Below are positions 22,019-33,800 of a stretch of 64,000 nt of DNA, in pieces. The stretch spans positions 1,150,834 to 1,214,833 of the forward strand of contig NW_003314305.1 in the NCBI RefSeq assembly GCF_000143415.4, read 5' to 3'. A program made the translations under genes and the position numbers. Each line of letters begins with the position of its first letter. Position 1 is the first letter of the stretch. This DNA is from Selaginella moellendorffii (lineage: Eukaryota > Streptophyta > Lycopodiopsida > Selaginellales > Selaginellaceae). The notes beneath the pieces are model-generated. The model was not told where the DNA came from. It searched no databases and saw nothing but the letters and a program-made list of their open reading frames with translations.

Positions 22019-23620
22019 ATGCCAAACAAAAGCAGCAAGGTGTACAAGGAGCTCCATCTTCTCCAGAACTACCCACTGTTTTGGTCTTCGTCCTCCCAGC
22101 AGAGTAGCCTCCAGTTTGGAAGCGTGGATGAGTTGAAATCGTACCTGAAACAGCAGCACCCAACCTGTATGAAGTGCAATCGCAATGAGTGCGGCAACTT
22201 CGACTATTTCAACAATGACAACATTGGCCAGCCAAGGTATTGCTGCAGTCAGTGCAAGAAAAAATTCACTTATGGCGGAAAAACAAGATCAACCTACATG
22301 AAGCGGCCAAGATCGAGCAGCACTGAGGAAGTTGGCATGGCCCATGAGAACAAGAAACTCAAGTGCGCTCCAGCTGAAGATGAGACGAAGAAGGGTTTGC
22401 TGGTCCACGAAAGTCAAGCGAAGCAGAATGGTCAACAGGCCGATAAAGCTGGGGTGGTGATCAGGGTGGAGGACAAGGAAGAGTTTGACATGGATGACCT
22501 GGAGGTGGCTAGAATCATGGCACTGGTCGAGGAGAATGAAGTCCCAAACGAGGAGGAACACATCCCTCTTGTGTTCCCTGAGGTGGCAGAAATTGTAGTG
22601 AGTGACAAAGAGATGACTGAAATTCTGTCGTCAAATCTTGAGGATGTGGATGATGAGGAGATGCTAGATCTCGTGCTTGAGGACGTTTTAGAGCAGCCAG
22701 AACACAAGGAGGGCTTGGCGGAAATTCAAATTGGCAATGGGGAAACGAGCCAAATCCTCCAAAAGAATGTGGACAATGAGGATCTTGTGCTTGAGGGGGA
22801 TTCTCAGGAGGAGCAGGCAGAGCCAATGGAGGGGGACATTTATTTTGCTCTCGAGCTTGAACAGGATCTCCAGGCTGAAGAAGATAAGCGAAAGGAGGAA
22901 TCCATGATGCTCTGGAAGATTGAATTGGAGAAAGCTAAATGGAGTGGTATTTTCAAAATTTATTAATAGTATTAGATCAAAGTAGCACTTTTTTGAATTA
23001 AAGATGATGTTCACAACAAGAATTTTCCACTGGTCCTGAAATCGCGAAGCAGTCTTATTGGCTTGGGCATGTATCAAAACCTTGTTTCCAGATCTAAGAT
23101 GTGACAGCAGCAAGATCGGGTCCTTGGCCTTCTTTTCCGCAAGCCTCCAAACGCATTGGAGCCATGGTTACCATTTTCTTGCATAATTACTGTCAGTGCT
23201 ATGAACGTCGGCCTTGCCCTCGTCTTGCTTTGGAGATATGGCCATCTCGTCTGTCTCAGCCTGAGGCCTCTCAACACTGGCATATAAAGACTGTGACAGG
23301 GAATGCGGAATCGTTGCTCCAAGAGCTTGAAAGGCCGAGAAAGCAGCTATTCGCACCTCTTCTGCTCGATCCAGGACAATTCTCCTTGGTCCGTTTCTTA
23401 TTTTCTTTGCTGCTGCAGCGTACATCCACTGCTGCTTACCAGCATCTATTACAAAAAGCTTGCCAGTAAAAGCATATAAGAGAAGCCAACCTGCATGTTC
23501 TTTGAATGAAGAATCACGCAGCGCGTTTGCAAGTTCAGGAATTGTAGCCTCAGCTACAGCTTCAACTGTTCGTAAGCCCGCTTTGTATAAACATCTAGCT
23601 CGTGCAGCCTGTGAAAACAT
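21885..23620. repeat. Block B: direct copy at 51985-53780
   Basis: Holds the Dof-like gene and the 3' end of the TEBICHI pseudogene. The copy has the same orientation, but its far end is rearranged (see 53640-53780). A shorter part (about 23165-23345) also recurs at 49190-49382, and another (about 23030-23105) at 35790-35873. Confidence 0.85.
22019..22966 (+). CDS. Dof-like zinc finger protein with acidic tail, copy 1
   Basis: A single open frame of 315 residues. Dof proteins are plant transcription factors that bind AAAG through one zinc finger. Residues 50-79 carry C50, C53, C76 and C79, with YFNNDNIGQPRY and a following T-x-GG, as in the Dof core (YYNNYxxxQPRY, GG). The spacing is CX2CX22CX2C, one residue longer than the canonical X21. 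C-terminal to the finger is a basic patch (KRPRSSS) that could act in nuclear import. A long, strongly acidic region follows (LEDVDDEEMLDLVL and similar), suited to activation or to protein binding. The preceding codon at 22016 is GTG, so the ATG at 22019 is the start. A second copy lies at 52127-53065. Conservation of both long frames suggests function; Dof assignment is by motif only. Confidence 0.7.
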   Translation: MPNKSSKVYKELHLLQNYPLFWSSSSQQSSLQFGSVDELKSYLKQQHPTCMKCNRNECGNFDYFNNDNIGQPRYCCSQCKKKFTYGGKTRSTYMKRPRSSSTEEVGMAHENKKLKCAPAEDETKKGLLVHESQAKQNGQQADKAGVVIRVEDKEEFDMDDLEVARIMALVEENEVPNEEEHIPLVFPEVAEIVVSDKEMTEILSSNLEDVDDEEMLDLVLEDVLEQPEHKEGLAEIQIGNGETSQILQKNVDNEDLVLEGDSQEEQAEPMEGDIYFALELEQDLQAEEDKRKEESMMLWKIELEKAKWSGIFKIY

Positions 23621-25703
23621 AAAACAAAGGTAAAACAATCGAGACCCTCAAAGACAACCTGCATCCGCATAATTAAAATTGGTCATTGCCAGCAAAAACG
23701 AGCGAGAACGTACCAAGCATTCTTCCGGGCCGAGCGAACTGCCAAACGCTGCTTTTCCTAATGGACTTATTTTGTAGATCTGTAACTCCTGATCCCACTC
23801 TATCAGTCGCTTGTGGCACAGAAAAGAATCTTGAGCACGTCATCAAAAGGCTGTGTAGAGTTGAGAAGGGTGCAGAGCGGTTGACATCCCGTGCCCACCT
23901 CCAAAACGAGCTCTCATCATTCCATTCTTTTCCTCAGCGAGACATGACTGCAACGGTTGACAACCTTCTTTCAGAATGGGAAGCTCCTCACTTTTACAGA
24001 TTAATATCTGCAAAACCAACATTCGGCAAATTTCAGAATACATAAACGAGACAAGTCTTACACTCTCGCCATGCGTGTCTATCCCTGCTCTTCCTGCTCT
24101 CCCAGCCATTTGCCTGTATCTCGTCGGCCAGTGGTTTCGCAGGCATGACGACTTGAACAAAACAAAAGCACAGAATGGCCTTACTAACCACCTAGACAAC
24201 AAAGAGCACAAACTGAAATCAGTAAGACCTATGAAAGGTCTTTGTCAAAACACAAAAGTAACCTCATGCCACAGATGGACGATGTGATCTGGATCCTTGC
24301 CGCTAAGTTCAGAGCCTGCTTTTAGAGCACGAACAGTATTCATACTAGTATCGTAAATGACTTTAATGTGTTCGTCTAAAGGAACCGGGCGAAAGTTAGT
24401 CTCATAAAATGCAGCCTGCAAATTATCATCATGGTCTGTAAGACTTGAATAAAAGATTGCAATACCTGAAGCCATGATGCAACGGCTGCTACATTAGGCA
24501 TCGCTGCACTCATTCCTATAATTTGCAACCTCGTGGGGCTGCTGCTTTCATAGTCACCTTTACCGGCCCCATATCGTAGCTTAGTTCTAGCAAATAACCT
24601 CTCTCTTTATCTCCAACCTGCACCAGACTGTTATAAGAAAGATATTGGGAAGTCAGTATACATACCATATGAACCTCATCTATAACTACGACTGCTAGTT
24701 CGGACAGCCGCCCGTCCGAGTGAGTTCTGGTACGAACTGCAAGTGAAGTATCTGGAGGTAGCGCTTTACTCCCGTGAGTCCCAAAATATCCACGGACACA
24801 ACATGTTCCAGTACCGCCTCTAAATGCTCTGTCTAGCAAAGTCAAAACCAGTTGATGTTTCGACAAAACAAAACCAAGCATACCTTCTCAGAACACAATG
24901 CGACATATGGTAAAACCAGCATTGCCATTTTCCCTGTCGCCACCACTCTTTTTAACATCAAAATTTCTGCAACAAGACTCTTTCCTGCACTGTCAAAAAC
25001 TTTTAAGGATTACCATAAAAGAAAACTAAATAACAAATCTCAAGCACCTTGTCGAGGCACAGTAAACAAGACTTTTACCATCCAAAACTCCATCAAGGCG
25101 TAGACAATCAACCTGTAGTTTCTTGTAAGTAGGCACTAAAATCACAAACAGTTGGCTTACCTGCCATTGATACAGTCTTCTAACCCCTTTCTGAAAGTAT
25201 CCTTCACATAATTCAGCCGGAAGCCAATCGGACAACTTCTCACCGGAGACTGAGGACGACGGATCGTTCACGATTGCCTTTCCTTCTTCAGTGGGAGCTG
25301 CAGCAGCTTCTTTGCCAACGTTGTCATGACTCGCAAAGTCGAAGCACACGACCGGTAGCGGAGAGTTCAATAAATTCGGGCCGTCAGGGTTGATACGCGA
25401 CTTAACTTCCGAGGAGTCACCCTTCTTGCTCCCAAGGACGCGTATTGCCTCGTCCCAAAAGCTATCTCCTGGTGATACATACTTCTTGTCGAGTAGCCAG
25501 TTCGGAGTGGGATCGCCGCCATTTCCAGCGCTTGCATGAGGCGTGCATGGTAGCTTCTTCGCACTGTGCTGAAAGGGCGGTAATTTTCTGTCAGCCACTT
25601 CAACCATTTCAGCCGTCGTTGCACCGAGAGGAATCGCCATCTCGTCTCTCAAAGCTTTGCTTTGGAGAGACGTCCATCTTCTCGCTCTTCTCTTGCAAAA
25701 CAT
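23030..25703 (-). pseudogene. TEB: TEBICHI/POLQ-type helicase, decayed
   Basis: TEBICHI is the plant homologue of DNA polymerase theta, with an N-terminal SF2 helicase and a C-terminal polymerase, used in end joining and replication. Minus-strand exons in order: an N-terminal region from 25703 with LSDWLPAELCEGYFQKGV; motif I near 24970 ([15 protein letters not shown]); DEVH-type motif II near 24670 ([10 protein letters not shown], then [11 protein letters not shown]); motif III near 24510 as GMSAAMPN instead of [15 protein letters not shown] near 24400; motif VI near 24100 ([15 protein letters not shown]); and a helical region near 23300 (KKIRNGPRRIVLDRAEEVR). The blocks between HEV and RYRQM (motifs IV-V) are absent, an exon block before 23610 is missing, and small deletions shift the frame near 24770 and 24590. 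The polymerase domain is missing apart from a possible remnant near 23050. It cannot encode an active enzyme. Confidence 0.8.
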
Positions 25704-25877
25704 CTCTAGAGGTAGCTGCTACCTTTTTTGTCGGGGAAACACCACTGAAACCAAACACAGGCATCAGCAAAAAAGAATGAAAGAAAAAAGATCATCGTCA
25801 CTTACTGGAGACAGATCGCCAGGATTTCTTCTCGTTTTCTTTCTTGTCCCTCTAACAATGCACTGAAAGTAGTGAGC

Positions 25878-26201
25878 TTAAGCAGCATTAGGTGTACAGC
25901 CCCGACGTTGCATGTCCTCTAAGAGATCCAAGGCCACCTGGCCTTCACCGTTTCCAGCGTAGCCCAGCACCAGCGCCGTCCAGGACACGACATCGTGCAG
26001 TGGCATCTTGTCAAAAACTCTGCGAGCGTCTGCCGAGCTCCCACATTTGACGTAGAAATCCACCAGCGTGTTTGCGACCAAATACTCCAACTCGAGACCA
26101 CCTTTAGCAGCTTCGGCGTGTATAGCCATTCCTCTCTCCAGTGAGCGAACTTTTCCTTCACGTTTCCCCGAAAGTCGCACAGCCTCCTCTTTCGATGCCA
26201 C
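25878..26201 (-). pseudogene. PPR protein fragment
   Basis: 107 codons hold about two PLS-type pentatricopeptide units: NTLVDFYVKCGSSADARRVF then DVVSWTALVLGYAGNGEG and GCTPNAA, where a stop follows. PPR proteins bind organellar RNA and normally carry many more repeats plus a targeting peptide. The first 16 or so residues are not PPR-like and come from the 3' end of the IMPACT-family pseudogene, in another frame. It is a captured fragment. Confidence 0.75.
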
Positions 26202-26229
26202 ACTTGTGCAAGCTGAAGCTGAAGCTGGA

Positions 26230-27011
26230 TTCGTTGCCCATCAAGACATAAAGATCGAAACTAATAACACCAATGCTTAGGAGAGGGTACACATCTCCAA
26301 GATGATCAAAGCCAGGCTTGAGAACCAGGTAGATCTACACACTCGATGCAAGTCAGTAGACAACACCAAACTACATAAGAAAACCTTTGCTTTGACAATG
26401 TGCGTCGGTGCGTCTTTGAGGCAGTCAGCAGCGATTCCTCCATAAGCTCCAACGAAAGCTTCGTTCCACCAAAGTACCTGGATTTCCAATTAGTTTTTGT
26501 TCTTTCGTTTGGAAAAACGATGATAGGTACCTCGTGACAACGACCATAACTCCATCCACACCAGAATTTCCTCTGGCAGCCTAGATTGGCCGTCCTGCCG
26601 TTCCTCCAGGCTCTCCACCATTGCTAAAACAATAGCGTTCTTTGATCTCAGCTGGAATAAAATGAAACATTCAAGCAAAGAAGGCGAAATAAATGAACCA
26701 CCTTGTAAGCCCAGCACTCGTGAGTTGCCCGTGGATCCAAGACCTTGCAAACAAAGGAATGAGCTAAGATCGCGATTTTCTTCTTTGCAAACTAGAGCTG
26801 GGAGAGAAATGCCAATGCGCCTTGTTCTATTGTCCAGAGCGGCTGTGGCGATGAACTTACTTCGTTTCATCTCGCACTGCGAGGACGAGATTGCTGTGTA
26901 TGCCGATGCTGCGCCATCGCTCCAAGATTTCGCTCCTCCCTGGCAACTGAAATGCATATACATTGGTGCCAGCGCTGCCGTCCTTCCATCGATTGGCGAT
27001 TTAGCAAACAT
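26230..27011 (-). pseudogene. IMPACT/YigZ-family protein, decayed
   Basis: Blocks of the family appear in order on the minus strand: EMKRSKFIATAA (26.86 kb), KVLDPRATHECWAYK ending at a donor near 26703, GGEPGGTAGRPI, GVDGVMVVVTR, YFGGTKL, then AYGGIAADCLKDAPTHIVKA, and after another intron a GFDHLGDVYPLL-like piece. The family includes regulators of GCN2 in eukaryotes and small proteins of unknown role in bacteria. Lesions: an in-frame TAG directly after GRPI near 26580, and a deletion with frameshift where the GTGGL-type segment should join KL to AYGG. Introns are retained. The 3' end runs into the PPR fragment. Confidence 0.7.
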
Positions 27012-27106
27012 CGCTCCCAGCTATAAAAACCCTAGATGAGGAATCCAAGCACAAGCGGATAGAAAAAAAAAAAAAAAAACAAATACTTCCATGTTTGTTG
27101 TAAAAT

Positions 27107-28310
27107 TTATTAATCATCCTTCTATATTTAAAAGAGCAAAACATATTCAATTGAGATTCTTTTCCTGGTTGATGAGAGCAGCGAACGTGCAACTGCGGTG
27201 AAATGCTGAATTACATAAGCACTCCTGGAAAAAATGCTTCGAAAAAATAGGTTTACCATCGAAAAAATTGGTTTACCCTAAAAAAAAAAAAACATTCCAC
27301 TGTTTTTCCCATATGTCTTCATCTCCACCATTAAGCCTGAAAAGAATCTCAATTGAATATGTCGCCCTTGCTCTTTTAAATGTAGAAGGATGACAAGGAC
27401 TTGGATGGTATCTATGTGAGCAAGAAGGGGACGATCGCAGTGGAAGAGTAGCTTATGGTACGAGGACGATGTTTTGTTTTTTTTTTTAGAAGCCATTGAT
27501 TGATTAAATTAAATATCTAGAAAAGGAGTGCTTATGTAATTTAGCATTTCACCGCGGTTGCACGCCATGAGGTCGCTGCTCTCATCAACCAGGTATGAGG
27601 TGAGTTTTTCAGATCTACCTTGTGGTGATGTTTCTTCTTTTTTTGCTGCCAGAAATGCCATGTGAAGAATAAGGACTTGGATGGTATCTACGTGAGCAAG
27701 AAGGGGATGATTGCAGTGGAAGAGTAGCATATGGTATGAGGATGTGTTTTCTCTTATGTTTTGTTTTTTTTGGAAGCCAAACGAGGACTGATTGATTAAA
27801 TTAAATATCTAGAAAAGGAGCGCTTATGTAATTCAGCATTTCACCATGGTTGCACACCATGAGGTTCGCTGCTCTCATCAACCAGGTATGAGGTGAGTTT
27901 TTCAGATCTACCTTGTGGTGATGTTTCTTCTTTTTTTGCTGCCAGAAATGCCATGTGAAGAATAAGGACTTGGATGGTATCTATGTGAGCAAGAAGGGGT
28001 TGCACGCCATGAGGTTCACTGCTCTCATCAACCAGGTATGAGATGAGTTTTTCAGATCTATCTTGTGGTGATGTTTCTTCTTTTTTTAGGTTCGCTGCTC
28101 TCATCAACCAGGTATGAGGTGAGTTTTTCAGATCTAGCTTCTGGTGATGTTTCTTTTTTTTTTGCTGCCAAAAATGCCATGTGAAGAATAAGGACTTGGA
28201 TGGTATCTACATGAGCAAGAAGGGACAATTGCAGTGGAAGAGTAGCTTATGGTATGAGGACATGTTTTCTCTTATGTTTTTTTTTTTTTGGAAGCCAAAC
28301 GAGGACTGAT
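27107..28310. repeat. Tandem and inverted repeats of exon-like blocks
   Basis: Two short coding-like blocks recur about four times each on the plus strand. One encodes RFAALINQ and is followed by GTATGAG (near 27570, 27860, 28008, 28090). The other is preceded by TTTTTTGCTGCCAG and encodes KNKDLDGIYVSKKG and then a stop (near 27390, 27668, 27960, 28190). Between them lies a shared segment with GATTGATTAAATTAAATATC. The largest full period is about 290 bp. At the left edge, 27107-27232 is an inverted, broken copy of sequence at about 27333-27392 and 27526-27592. No host gene was recognised. Confidence 0.75.
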
Positions 28311-28408
28311 TGATTAAATTAAATGTCTAGAAAACTTTCTTATAGATTCGTTCCAATACTTGAGAAAAGATCTAACTACTCTTAAGAACCGAGGCCCCTT
28401 GGCCGGAG

Positions 28409-28740
28409 CTAGAGCAGCAGTTTGTTGCTTGGCAGTTCCACCACCTGCTTGAAGTACTTGACCGGTATGGAGCCACTGCTGAAGATCAAGCCATTCTCTG
28501 ACATGTAGAACTCGATGCTCCTGTCCTTGCAAGCTTTCTGGAAGTTAACAGTGATGAGAACCTTGGTGGAGTTGCACATGCTACTCACGATCTTCGCATC
28601 CAGCACTGCCATCACCAGATACATTGGGTTCGAGCTCGGAGCCATGCGGCCATTCTTCATGATCTCCTCCAGTTCCTGTTTGGATGTGTTGTAGACACAA
28701 ACTAGGGACTTCTCGATCTTTTGGAACAGCTGCTACAGAT
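28409..28740 (-). CDS. Hypothetical protein fragment
   Basis: An open frame reads at least from the ATG at 28660 to a stop at 28409 (83 codons), and the same frame is open upstream to about 28730 (EKSLVCVYNTSKQELEEI). The composition looks protein-like, with a SENGLIFSSGSIPVKYFKQV end, but I recognise no family. A full gene would need upstream exons, which the long inverted repeat starting at 28803 leaves little room for. It may be the last exon of a broken gene. Confidence 0.35.
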
Positions 28741-28802
28741 TTGCGAAGCACAAGGGCAAAACATGAAGACTTTCAGAAGCAAGTTGTAAGAATCTCATGA
28801 CT

Positions 28803-29712
28803 CCATTTTACAATGATTTGCATATCTCCATTTTTTTGGTTTCAAAGAGATTATTGGTAGAATATTTTTTATTTACATGTCATTATGTAAAATCTTAAAT
28901 TCAATAATGTTTGGTAAAATCTTGGTTATGATAGTTTATTTGTGTTAATATTATGTAAGAGCACTATGATACAGCTGATTTTTATGTTTAGCTTATGTGA
29001 AGGCATTCCAGACGGTGTTACCAATTTTAAGAGGATAGTCAAGCATCTTCTCATTTGATTCTGTCTCTGCAGTATCAATGCTCTTGTATGTTCTTGTTGC
29101 TCATTCTTGAAAGGATTTAGTCATTTACTTATAAAGAGATTGATATAAGTTTCAAGAGCTGAGTTTTCCAGTTTTCTGTTTTATCAAGATATTCTATCAA
29201 GAGCTCAATCATTATTAAAAAGTTATGAAGTCATGCTCTGTCCAAGTTATGAATGTACAATGAACTTATTATCTTGAAACTTATATCAATTGATAGATAG
29301 TATGTTTGAACAACATATAGAGACAAGCAACTTAAGCCTATTTCGAAAGGCTATTCTCACAACTTAAAATGACCTCTCTTTACAAGTAAATGACTAAATC
29401 CTTTCAAGAATGAGCAACAAGAACATACAAGAGCATTGATACTGTAGAGACAAAATCAAATGAGAAGATGCTTGACTATCCTCTTAAACTTGGTAACACC
29501 GTCTGGAATGCCTTCACATAAGCTAAACATAAAAATCAGCTGTTCATAACGCTCTTACTTAATATTAACACAAATAAAATATCATAACCAAGGTTTTACC
29601 AAACATTATTGAAGTTAAGATTTTACATAATGATATGTAAATAAATAAAAAATTCTACCAATAATCTCTTTGAAACCAAAAAAATGGAGATATGCAAATC
29701 ATTGTAAAATGG
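28803..29712. repeat. Long inverted repeat (hairpin), arms about 337 bp
   Basis: The left arm 28803-29139 is matched by the reverse complement of 29375-29712, nearly base for base, with a few substitutions and short indels. The 235 bp loop contains a second, shorter inverted pair (ATTGATATAAGTTTCAAGA near 29139 and its complement near 29272). No protein is encoded. It could be a foldback transposon, or a hairpin-RNA locus if transcribed. Confidence 0.9.
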
Positions 29713-30059
29713 TAGTAGTTCTCTATAAAGCTTGCATTTTCTATTACAATTTACAAATCCTAAAGACAAACACTATACAATATAAAGATATTATTTCCAA
29801 GACAAGTTTTCAACCATGGTCAACTTTATGTTGCACTCTTAAAGGGAACATCAAAGACACAAATGTCTGTAGAACAATGTGAGGGACAAGGTTTCCTGCA
29901 AAATAAAATTGTGTACACAAAAAACATAGTCTATAAAGAAATTATTTCAAATGATAATATTAAAACACATAATTACTATCTATGCAGCAGAGCTGGATTC
30001 CTTGCTAGTTCACTGTTATTTTAGTTCAATGTTAGGACACTAAGAGGACAATAGGCCAT

Positions 30060-30330
30060 ATCCTAATAAGGTTTGGGCATGCTTTTTCACGGAGTGCTAT
30101 TTATTTTAACCCTTCTCAAGAAGAATGGCAGTGCTTGATGTGACACAATTATTATGATGTATATATTGTGCATATGGTGCACTTTAGGCTGTTCTATGCA
30201 AATGGGCATGCCATTGCTTATGAGATTGTAAGTTTAATGATGGTGAGAAGAGGTATTTAAATTTTGAGCAGGAGTTACTTGCTATTGTGCATGTTACATA
30301 AGGACTCTAAAATATTGGGTTGTACCCAAG
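30060..30330 (+). pseudogene. Ty3/gypsy RNase H relic
   Basis: Broken translation resembles the start of the retroelement RNase H: a YANGHAIAYEI-like block, then KRYLNFEQELLAIVHV, which fits the family motif around the ELLAIVHA region. Stops and frameshifts are frequent. Confidence 0.45.
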
Positions 30331-30869
30331 TATCTTAAGAAAAACTTTCATGAATTCACTCAAACTTGACTTTTGAGTAGCTTTAAAGAGCTGCAGGTCA
30401 ACCATTGACTAGTCAACATTGTACACTAATTGTGACTATTCTGCCAACCAGTCAGCAAAGACGTTGACCAATCAGTCAACAATGATAATCTGACTGTGAC
30501 TAGTCAGCATGATGTTGATAAAAAAGGCTATGATTTGACTAGAGTAGTCCACAGTCCCTTTAGCGACAGAAAGCAAAGACACCGTCGTGGCCTGTTTATG
30601 ACTTGGTGCTAAATAATAAAAACAAAAATGCCTAACCTCCTAAACTAAGGTATGCTTCCTCTTGAAGTTCCTCACCACCCAACCACCCCCAAGCTAAAAG
30701 CTCTACTGCACCATTGTTGCCCTTAAGATCCCTAAGTCCATACCTTAATATACTTTTGAGCTTACTTTTGATCCACATTGATTACATGGTCAAAACTGAC
30801 ACCTAACAATTCTTCCCCGTAACAAAAGGACTTGTTCCAAGGATCTTTCTTGAGAACTCTACTTAAGTT

Positions 30870-33800
30870 CTTGGTTTAACATCCATACATCAAGGAGTCA
30901 CTGGGCCCTTCACTTTGAGATAGTACATCTTTGAATTGGCTAACATAAAATACTAGATGAATATTCACCCTAGCTAACAACCATACTTGATAAACCACTT
31001 TACCAATGCACTCTAACACTTCATATAAACTAACACATTTATGAGAAAGTGTATCACTCTTCCCACTCCATAAAACCACTAAGGTGTTCCATCACTCATT
31101 TGAAGGAAAGATCACTCACACAAAGATGAGATTTCCCAACTTATATTCTTAGAATTGGCAATACTCATTTGCAAACTTCTTTGCCATGTTCTAAGTTGCA
31201 TGTAAATTATGTTTACACACCACCAGAATTTCATCAAGTTTTATAGCTATATTAGTTACTTTTGAATCAAGCTTCTTATGTTCAAATGCCATCCCAACCA
31301 ACTCTAATGATGTTTGGGGATGCCTTGGCAAAGTAAGGACTTATCTTGGCTCCAATATGCTGACTATTATTATATATAAATTACACCAATAAAAATATAG
31401 TTTCCATTGTTTTTGGCTTTAGCCAATGCAAAGTGTAGCATATCCTCTACCACCTAATTCACACACTTGGTCTACTTATCCATTTGAAGATGATCTCCAT
31501 TTGAGAGTTTTAAAGTCACTTGCATAACCTTTATAAAGCTCTTAAAAAATCCATTAGTGAGCTTTGAATCTCAATCACTAGCAATGTCCTCCAACAAGTT
31601 AAATCAAGAAAGACCTTCTCCAAGTAAACTGTAATCAAGTCTAAAGTAATAACAGTCTTTTGAAGAGCCAACAACCACATCTACTTTGTTAATTGATCCA
31701 CTATAACCCACAAATGCTCCTTTTACTGCTATGTTTTTTGCCATAGAGATACTATACCAATAGTTGCAAAGATCACTCACACAAAAACAAGATCTCTAAT
31801 ACGAACCATAGGAATATTTCACCTTCCCTATTTATTTGTGGCATTATGCTTTCCCTTTAATTATTCTCCTTTTGACTATATCTCAACATAAGCAATTTAT
31901 CCCTCGGAGGGGTATATTTAACCTCTTTATCCCCATAAAAAGTCTTGGGTAGTTAACTTTTACCAATCCAATCAATTATTTTGCACTTTTTGCTTAGTTG
32001 CCTCATAGTTATCAAGTCTTATAATTCATTATTAGTGTTTCCACACTTTTGTCATTATTTGGGTCATCACACTCTAACTGCAGACCTTCTAGCTTAGGGT
32101 ATGCCATTCTTATTTCTATTGAAATTCCTTTGGCAAGAGGTTCTCATGAACCCACTAACTTGACCTCAAGGCATCATACTTTGGCACATTTGGTATCTCC
32201 ACACCATCGGCTTTACAAGCCTATCTTTATAACACTTCCCACTTGTGTCTAGGTTTTTGTTAAGACCAAAGTAGTCGTTTCTCATGCTAACTATCAATTA
32301 ACATTGCACCATGGTATTCATACACAACTCTATGCCAAAGTTTCTTTCTTCCAAGAACACCTTTCCCACGACTTTAGTATGACACATTTTACCATTAATG
32401 AGATACCCATTGTTCTCATACTTGGATCTTATGATCTTTCCTGTCCTTCGTAGTGTGCAACACACCTCAGTCCAAATGCTTTCACCAGTTTTTTAGGACC
32501 ATTCCTTGACTCCACTCGAGTCATTCAGCTTTTTGGACTTTATTAATTTGATGACCCATAAAATCCTAGCCTCACGGCTATTTTTGAGGTGCTAATTTAT
32601 TGGAATACAACTTTTTGTATTCATGTCCTACTCACAAAAACCACATTTGTAAGTGTTACTCTGACACTTGATTATTTTTTCATTCCCTGTAAGTTACCTT
32701 TGCCCCTTAGGACTATCCATCCATATGATGATAATACCAACTCATCCTCTAAGTACACCCCTAATTCCTTGGGTTTGTTTCAGCATTTATAAAAGGTAGC
32801 CACAGCTATCATTTCAAGGACTTGTGTCCTCCTCCGTATTTAACCTCCTACAATCATTAACTCTGGTCTCAAATTTATGAGCACCAACCTCAACTATATG
32901 AGGATAATTTTGTGACTCCTTTATTGTTTTGGAATCTCTATCTTTTCCGTGATCCCAACTATAGTTGTTTATCACAACTACATTAGTTAATTTGTTAAGT
33001 CAAATGGTTATCTGGATCACATCCTCAATTCTTTGAGGAAAATTTATATTGTTCCTAAGATCCCAAAGTCATTCCCTTACTGGCCTCTTTCTATCCACCA
33101 CATTGCGTATTAGTTCACATATGAACTAGAGTGAAAAGCTACGTCCTCCTGACATACTACTTCTCGAGGATAGGCCCAATCCTAGAACTTTTTGATGTTA
33201 ATACAAGGGATGTTATACTTGGCCACCAATAAAAGTCAAACTAAGGAATAGCTCTAATACTAAATTGTAAATGGCTAAACTTTCCATTCTACTTTAGTCA
33301 CTTAACCACCACTTGAAGGAATCTCACTTATAACTTTCATAAATCCTATTCCAGACTTCGGGCTTGATAGCCCCCAGAATGACATTCATGCCATTTAACC
33401 TTTGCATTTGGTCCAATTGCTCCACGTGTCTGATCCCATGACCAACGCCCAAAGGTACCACCGACATATTAACCCATTATGCTAAAACCATACCCATTCA
33501 CTTTTGTCACACCGGTGATCCAACACCACCTATATCACAATCCCATCTCTCAAAGACTGGGCCATCCATCCAATAGTGATCATCTCAGATCCACTTTTTA
33601 GCATCCTTAAGATGCCTATAGACATAGGGAATAGCTTTCCCCAATATCCTTTTTTTAGTCCCTATCAAGTCTTTTTTTGTCCATGGCCATGTTTGCCAAC
33701 ACTACCATTGGGTCAAGGCCCGCAAACTCGACTACCAAATCCTATTGTCCTTTGAGACTTCCTCACCATGTGACTATATCCTTGGTCACTACACCAGAGA

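Noticed and set aside
22432-22826. Serine- and proline-rich minus-strand frames opposite the Dof-like gene
   Set aside because: They reflect the acidic codons of the real frame read in reverse. Present in both copies only because the real gene is.
27001-27192. Minus-strand frame beside the A-rich run at 27062
   Set aside because: Driven by the homopolymer and an inverted repeat; no conserved residues.
27360-28290. Possible CRISPR-like array
   Set aside because: Repeats are long, unequal and exon-like, with no regular spacers, and the DNA is plant nuclear.
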